The position numbers and the translations under genes are program-made. A stretch of DNA of 25,290 nt, from NCBI RefSeq assembly GCF_000003605.2, contig NW_003148780.1, positions 32,247 through 57,536 of the forward strand. Reading direction: 5' to 3'. Origin of the DNA: Saccoglossus kowalevskii (lineage: Eukaryota > Hemichordata > Enteropneusta > Harrimaniidae). Positions 20,636 through 25,290 of this stretch are shown here, piece by piece (the stretch's first letter is position 1; each line of letters starts with the position of its first letter). The notes beneath the pieces are model-generated. The model saw only the letters and a list, made by a program, of their open reading frames with translations. It made no database searches and was not told the origin of the DNA.

Positions 20636-22324
20636 AGTCAACAATATTCACTTAAGTTTTACTTTTGAGTAAAATATATCAATTCTCTGATCTGTTTTTA
20701 CGAAAATGACTTTGTACCGGTAATATAAATAAGTTTATTAGGTTAAAATTGATTCAGAATTTAAGTTGGCTAATAATACAACACATACCTTTTAGTTTTG
20801 AAATAGATTTGTTGTAGTAACTTGCAATTACTTTTGGGTTACTATGGTGCTAGCTGTTTGTGCCTTCCTTCAATATCTGTATTGAAGAATATTGTTTGAA
20901 TCATATGGCTTACTGATATTATATAAGGTTATCATACAAATGTGCATTAACTTAATGTCATTGAGCAATATATAATGGTAGTTTAATGTGATAGAATAAG
21001 ATACACTCAATACAAATTTGCTGACTTATTAGTAGATGTATTAGATTCATTATGCATTAGTGTATTGTTCAGTATAAAGATTGTGCATTATCAAATAAAT
21101 TGCTAAAAAAGGATTGGTAATTGCAAGGGGTCATAATGATTTTGGTTGCTTTTCTATTGTTGCTTAATATCACAGGAAATGTTTAGGCAAATACTCTGTT
21201 TGTTGTACATGTACAGTTTAAGATGAAAGAGCACATGTGTTTCTATTAGAACAAATACACCATTTAAAAATATAACTGAAAACATTGATGAGGATGACTT
21301 GTGATGGTGTAGCCTGAAAATGACTTGTATATTAGGCATTTTAAAAGAATTAATTAGCTCATCCATTAAAAATTTGAAAAGACGTGCAAAACGCTAATAG
21401 CACATTGATCAACAAAACAATTTATACTGAATTGATCTCACATCGCCAAATTTATACAGCATTATATAAATGGATATCAGAAAATAATGAGCACCAGCTA
21501 TTGCATATGCCATGTAATCATTTTTGTTATAACCTATAACCTATTTTTCTTGTGCTTGTGAAACTGTGTAAGACATAAGGTCTATGGTCAAAACTACAAT
21601 AATAATATAAAATACTATTAATAATACAAATAAATTAATACTAATTATAAAACAAAACAATGCATATATACTTGAACAAAGAACAGCAATTGAATTGGCG
21701 ATGAAAAGACAAAATACTTGCTCCAAGTTCAATAGCAAGCAAATTAACTCTCGATAGTAACACACAGTTAATGCAGTTGTTTAAATAAATTAAATAATTT
21801 TTCAATGATTATAATAAATAGTATAGTCATAAATTAAAGCGGGAGGGTTGTCACCAAGCAACGATAACAACACACGCTGAAAACGCAAAGACTCATAGGT
21901 ATACACTTGTTTGTAAACAACGACACGCTATGAAAATGCGTAGGTGATGACTCCCTTGTTTTAAATTTCACCGGAAACAGGATGGGTTCAATGCCAAATG
22001 GTCAGTGGAATATATATGAAACAAGATTGAACAGTAAATAAAAGTTCAAGCCCGGTCTAGGCTAAGAGAGTGATACTAGAGGGACTGTGGTACTGTCAAG
22101 GCGCTAAAATGACTGCCTGGTGCAAAAACACTTGACCGTTTAGAGCAAACCTACCTTCTACTGTACATGTGAAGCCATATACTAGTTGTTGTTGTTGGAA
22201 AATAAGAGGGTAAACTAGGTTACTATATTGAGCCAAGAACTTCCCGGAGTCACGCTCAGGCCGCCATGCCTGTTCGACTGTACCATTTTCTTTACGGGGG
22301 TCTCTGCTTTGATTGTGTGGGGTG

Positions 22325-22948
22325 AGTTGCTGAGTCGGCGAGAAACTTGCTTACATATCGCGGAAGTTGCTAAGTCGGCGAGACACTTGCTTACATATCG
22401 TGGAAGTTGCTAAGTCGGCGAGAAATTTGCTTACATATCGCGGAAGTTGCTAAGTCGGCGAGAAATTTGCTTACATATCGCGGAAGTTGCTAAGTCGGCG
22501 AGAGAATTGCTTACATATCGTGGAAGTTGCTAAGTCTGCGCGGAAAGTTGCTGAGTCGGCGTGGAAATTGCCAAGTCAGCGAGAAACTTGCTTACATATC
22601 GCGGAAGTTGCTAAGTCAGCGAGAAACTTGCTTACATATCGCGGAAGTTGCTAAGTTGGCGAGAAATTTGCTTACATATCGCGGAAGTTGCTAAGTCGGC
22701 GCGGAACTTGCTAAGTCGGCGAGAAACTTGCTTACATATCGCGGAAGTTGCTAAGTCGGCGAGAAATTTGCTTACATATCGTGGAAGTTGCTAATTCTGC
22801 GCGGAAAGTTGCTGAGTCGGCGCGGAAATTGCCAAGTCAGCGAGAAACTTGCTTACATATCGCGGAATTTGCTAAGTCGGCGCGGAAAGTTGCTGAGTCG
22901 GCGCGGAAGTTGGTTACATATCGATGATTGTCGCCATGGGCCACCGTA
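22325..22948 (-). repeat. Right terminal inverted repeat built of 40-bp tandem units
   Basis: Inverted counterpart of 10089-10490. The same two 20-bp halves appear in reverse complement, with 12 occurrences of TTACATAT against 8 ATATGTAA on the left, so the array has changed length independently at each end. The outer edge reads through GTTACATATCGATGATTGTC to CCACCGTA. Confidence 0.85.
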
Positions 22949-22954
22949 CATACT
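22949..22954. repeat. Right target-site duplication CATACT
   Basis: Direct repeat of 10083-10088, immediately after the CCACCGTA end of the element. Confidence 0.6.
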
Positions 22955-23325
22955 GATGTAGATCATTCGTCTCTGCCACATCAAATTCGATTTCTTCGCA
23001 TGTCGCGAAACAGTCTCTTCCAGTTTTCTATATTTTCTTTTTGACTGCCGTAAACAGTGCACGTTGTTTCCTTGGTTCTGGGCGATTTAATGGTTTTCTA
23101 TTTTAGTTGGAGTGACAGTATTCATTGTGTTCATAACGTGAACAACCAACGCATTCACCGGGTTATTTAGAATAAATTTGCATACATTGTGTTAATATAA
23201 ATTATTTCGTGACGTTAGCATCATTCATATCAAATAGAAACCTGCAGAAGGGGACAGTCTCTCTGGACTAAAGTCCCTCGCGTGAAATGGTTCGCAGTTC
23301 CCACAAAATGCCTTCGCAGTGGTTA

Positions 23326-23549
23326 GAAATCACTAGCACCTAAAATGTTACACTGTATCAACGTAATCCCAACGCAACTTTGAACGTCGAATGAACTGTA
23401 AATGCTGCATTCAATCTAGCAAAAACTATCACAAAACAGTTGGAAATAACAAATACAAGCCGGAAGGCAGCATTTACAGTTCATTCATAGTTCAAAGTTG
23501 CGTTTGGATTATGTTGATACAGTGTTACAATGTCGGCATCGGTGATCTC
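23326..23549. repeat. Hairpin (MITE-like) repeat, copy 2, both arms
   Basis: Left arm 23346-23408 and right arm 23467-23529 are near-perfect reverse complements (TGTTACACTGTATCAACG against CGTTGATACAGTGTAACA type), around a 58-bp loop. Weaker inverted similarity extends the ends to GAAATCAC (23326) and GTGATCTC (23549). There is no coding capacity. The size and symmetry suggest a miniature inverted-repeat element. Confidence 0.75.
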
Positions 23550-23707
23550 AACATATACAACACTGACAAATTGAATGCTCCAGATGACTCATTGATTGTT
23601 GCAGTACATGAAGGATTGGTGTAAGTTAAGTTCAAACATTGTAGCTATAAGCGTAATGCAAATGGATATCCAATGTAAAAACACCTTAAGTTAAAACCTC
23701 TGGACGT

Positions 23708-23965
23708 GTGAACCAAGTCAAAAAATATCAAGAGGATTGGAGAGAATTTGCAATAGCTGATCTTGATACAAAAGTGGCGGAAGAAATGGCAAAGGTGGAA
23801 ATGACATGCCTTAGAGAATACGTTCTTCTTAAAGTTGGTATTATTTTGGATAGCATAATTAGATGTTTGCGAGAAAAGACAATGTGTGGACAAATATTTG
23901 AAACTTATTTTGGTGTAAACAACTCGCGTTTGATTAATTCCCACAATTGCAAGTTCTTAAATTGA
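23708..23965 (+). CDS. Short open frame of unknown function
   Basis: 85 codons from GTG, helix-prone and charged in the first half (VKKYQEDWREFAIADLDTKV, then EEMAKVEMTCLREYVLLKV). Its last third runs into the first unit of the 92-bp tandem array at 23881, so that end is repeat-derived. No ATG start, domain or splice context supports it; it may be a decayed exon or chance. Confidence 0.18.
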   Translation: MNQVKKYQEDWREFAIADLDTKVAEEMAKVEMTCLREYVLLKVGIILDSIIRCLREKTMCGQIFETYFGVNNSRLINSHNCKFLN

Positions 23966-24250
23966 GAGAATAAATGTGTGGACAAATATTGGCCACATAT
24001 TTGTTAATAAATACCTGTTGTTTAATTAATTTCCACCTCTACGAGGTTGTTAAATTGAAAGAATAAATGTCTCCACAAATAATTAATACTTATTTTGGTG
24101 TAAACAAGTCGCGTTTAATTAACTTCCACCATTAAATGTTGTTAAATTGTGAAAATAAATGTGTTGACAAATATTTGATACTTATTTAGGTGTAAGAACT
24201 CGTGTTTGATGAACTTCCACCACTGCAAGTTGTTAAAATAATTAAATAAA
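23881..24250. repeat. 92-bp tandem repeat, four units
   Basis: AATGTGTGGACAAATATT-like sequence recurs at 23881, 23973, 24066 and 24158, spacing 92-93 bp. Each unit contains GTGTAAACAACTCGCGTTTG-like and TTCCACCA-TGCAAGTTGTTA-like blocks with substitutions. Confidence 0.8.
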
Positions 24251-25055
24251 TATACTGGTATCATTAGATATTTGATTTAATTGTGAAACTTTCTAACAAA
24301 ATGTTAACTGTTGACTCCGAGCCCTCAATCAACTATTCCACAGACACCGTATAAATACCACAAGACGAAGATATTCTTCTGTTGCCTGAATTAGTTTCGT
24401 AATATAGGGAACGCCATCGACACTTTAACAAAACTTGCCTTGACTTGGGTCTTCTGTTTATCTCTTGTCACAATCTGGAAACTGTGGAAACAAATTGCGC
24501 GTCGTCCAGTTTAAGACGCAAGTTATTTTATTATTTAGTCATTGAGTTTTGCATGGTGGAGTTTCGTGAGGTTTATTATTTTTTGTGGCGAGTCGTATAT
24601 TTGGACGTTTGTAATACCAGATGTTCAGCAGTCAGACACAACACGTACTTATCAGAGTATGACACAAGTTGTTTATTACTACGTGAACATAAAGAAGAGT
24701 CCCGAATCAAATACAATGAATGCTTTATATATAACCTCGTGGGAATTATGCATTTGAGCGGGGAAACTTTGATACAAATATACAATACTGTGATTGGTCA
24801 ATAAAAATGACGTGGTGTTGCCTCTCACGTTCGGACATAGCACAGTGTTCAAGGTCGTATCCCTTTTGTTACATTCAAGCTTAGGCGGTATATACGATGT
24901 ATATAGCAGTATAATAATATAACACGATACACAATATCAGTAATAATAGTAAACAATAAGCATATCCATAGCTATTTCCGACAATTTTTTCGCGACGCTC
25001 TTTGTTTACTTTTTATGATTTGATGAATTTCAGTTTATTTGATTTACGTTTTTAT
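24251..25055. other. No gene supported
   Basis: AT-rich sequence. The longest frame (24445-24804) has no domain, signal peptide or splice context and overlaps frames of similar length on both strands. Confidence 0.45.
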
Positions 25056-25130
25056 GGTAGCGCTGAGCGGGACTTGAACCCACTGTCGGGATTATTGTGT
25101 GCTTAGGATTATCCGCTGTGTATCGCAATT
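25056..25130 (-). other. tRNA-like sequence (tRNA pseudogene or SINE head)
   Basis: Read on the minus strand, GTGGG-TTCAAGT-CCCGC (25083-25067) forms a five-pair T-arm with a consensus T-loop, which is also the B box of the internal RNA polymerase III promoter. An A-box-like AGCGGATAA lies about 40 nt upstream. The acceptor 5' half does not pair well with the 3' half, and no clean anticodon stem forms, so an intact tRNA is unlikely. Confidence 0.35.
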
Positions 25131-25290
25131 GTTTTGTGTGGTCTATTCGTAATTGTATCTGGTGTCTTGGTAGGCCGGGACAAGTGACTTTTCATATGAG
25201 TAATTAATGGCATTAACGGTTGAACTGTATATACTATAGATCTTATTACGCACCAGCATTTATGCTTGTAGCCTTCCAGTTAAGTATCAT

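Larger units (their letters stand above)
19588..22324. other. Inner right part of the large element, no gene seen
   Basis: AT-rich, many short open frames of low complexity, none with a recognisable domain. It holds a (TA)n run, one dispersed repeat and a less AT-rich segment next to the right inverted repeat (about 21,840-22,320). Confidence 0.5.
10089..22948. mobile_element. Large (about 12.86 kb) terminal-inverted-repeat element with tandem-repeat ends
   Basis: The ends are exact inverted repeats at the outermost 24 bases (TACGGTGGCCCATGGCGACA and on), followed on both sides by arrays of a related 40-bp unit. A direct repeat CATACT lies immediately outside each end (10083-10088 and 22949-22954), as expected of a target-site duplication. 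The layout is that of a foldback-type DNA transposon; a 6-bp duplication is also known for Polintons and a few other superfamilies. I recognised no transposase, integrase or polymerase inside, so the superfamily is open. A DIRS-like retroelement sits nested within it, and the assembly gap lies in its left half. The alternative is two solo end fragments in inverted orientation that never moved as one unit; the matching 6-bp flanks argue against that. Confidence 0.65.

Noticed and set aside
10089-22948. Polinton/Maverick element, suggested by the 6-bp duplication and long inverted repeats
   Set aside because: No polymerase B, integrase, ATPase or capsid frame is readable, and the termini do not begin with the usual AG. 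Kept only as an alternative.
22853-23062. Minus-strand 69-codon frame spanning the right end of the large element
   Set aside because: About half is encoded by the inverted repeat. The remaining basic segment (about 22,955-23,062) is unrecognised and has no splice support.
24445-24804. 119-codon plus-strand frame
   Set aside because: No signal peptide, domain, splice context or promoter; a chance frame is as likely.

Overview
This is an AT-rich eukaryotic window: spliced genes with GT-AG introns, microsatellites, dispersed repeats, nested transposons and one assembly gap (225 N). The gene content (modules of the vertebrate PCSK9 C-terminal domain) and a DIRS-type retroelement suggest an invertebrate animal. 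A non-vertebrate deuterostome such as a hemichordate or amphioxus is my best guess, but the sequence alone does not prove it.

Region 1 (1-9.2 kb) holds a head-to-head pair of paralogous genes, with ATG codons 1,890 bp apart. Both encode small secreted proteins made only of the three-module Cys-rich V domain (CHRD) found at the C-terminus of PCSK9. Neither has a prodomain or a subtilisin protease domain. The plus-strand gene is complete: 7 coding exons (5707-9057), 257 aa, 20 cysteines in the mature part. The minus-strand gene (3816 down to 475) shows its first five coding exons and runs off the left edge. The exons match one for one (54/54, 19/16, 207/207, 144/144 and 93/93 nt). Most short ORFs elsewhere in this region are chance, but exon-sized segments were recoverable by following splice sites and cysteine patterns. 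The two core promoters and 28-nt 5' UTRs are also conserved between the copies.

Region 2 (10,083-22,954) appears to be one very large terminal-inverted-repeat element of about 12.86 kb. It starts TACGGTGG and ends CCACCGTA, and is flanked by a 6-bp direct repeat, CATACT. Its ends are long arrays of a 40-bp tandem unit built from two alternating 20-bp half-units. Inside are the gap, a ~140-bp tandem array, a decayed reading frame, a few unexplained open segments around a CCAAT-box pair, and a hairpin repeat.

Region 3 (15,055-19,587) is nested in region 2. It is a GC-richer, degraded DIRS-like retroelement on the minus strand, with inverted terminal repeats, an internal copy of the terminal sequence, and broken gag-like, reverse transcriptase and RNase H reading frames. 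I could not find its tyrosine recombinase.

Region 4 (22,955-25,290) has a second copy of the hairpin repeat, a 92-bp tandem array, and a tRNA-like sequence near the right edge. No convincing gene is present there.
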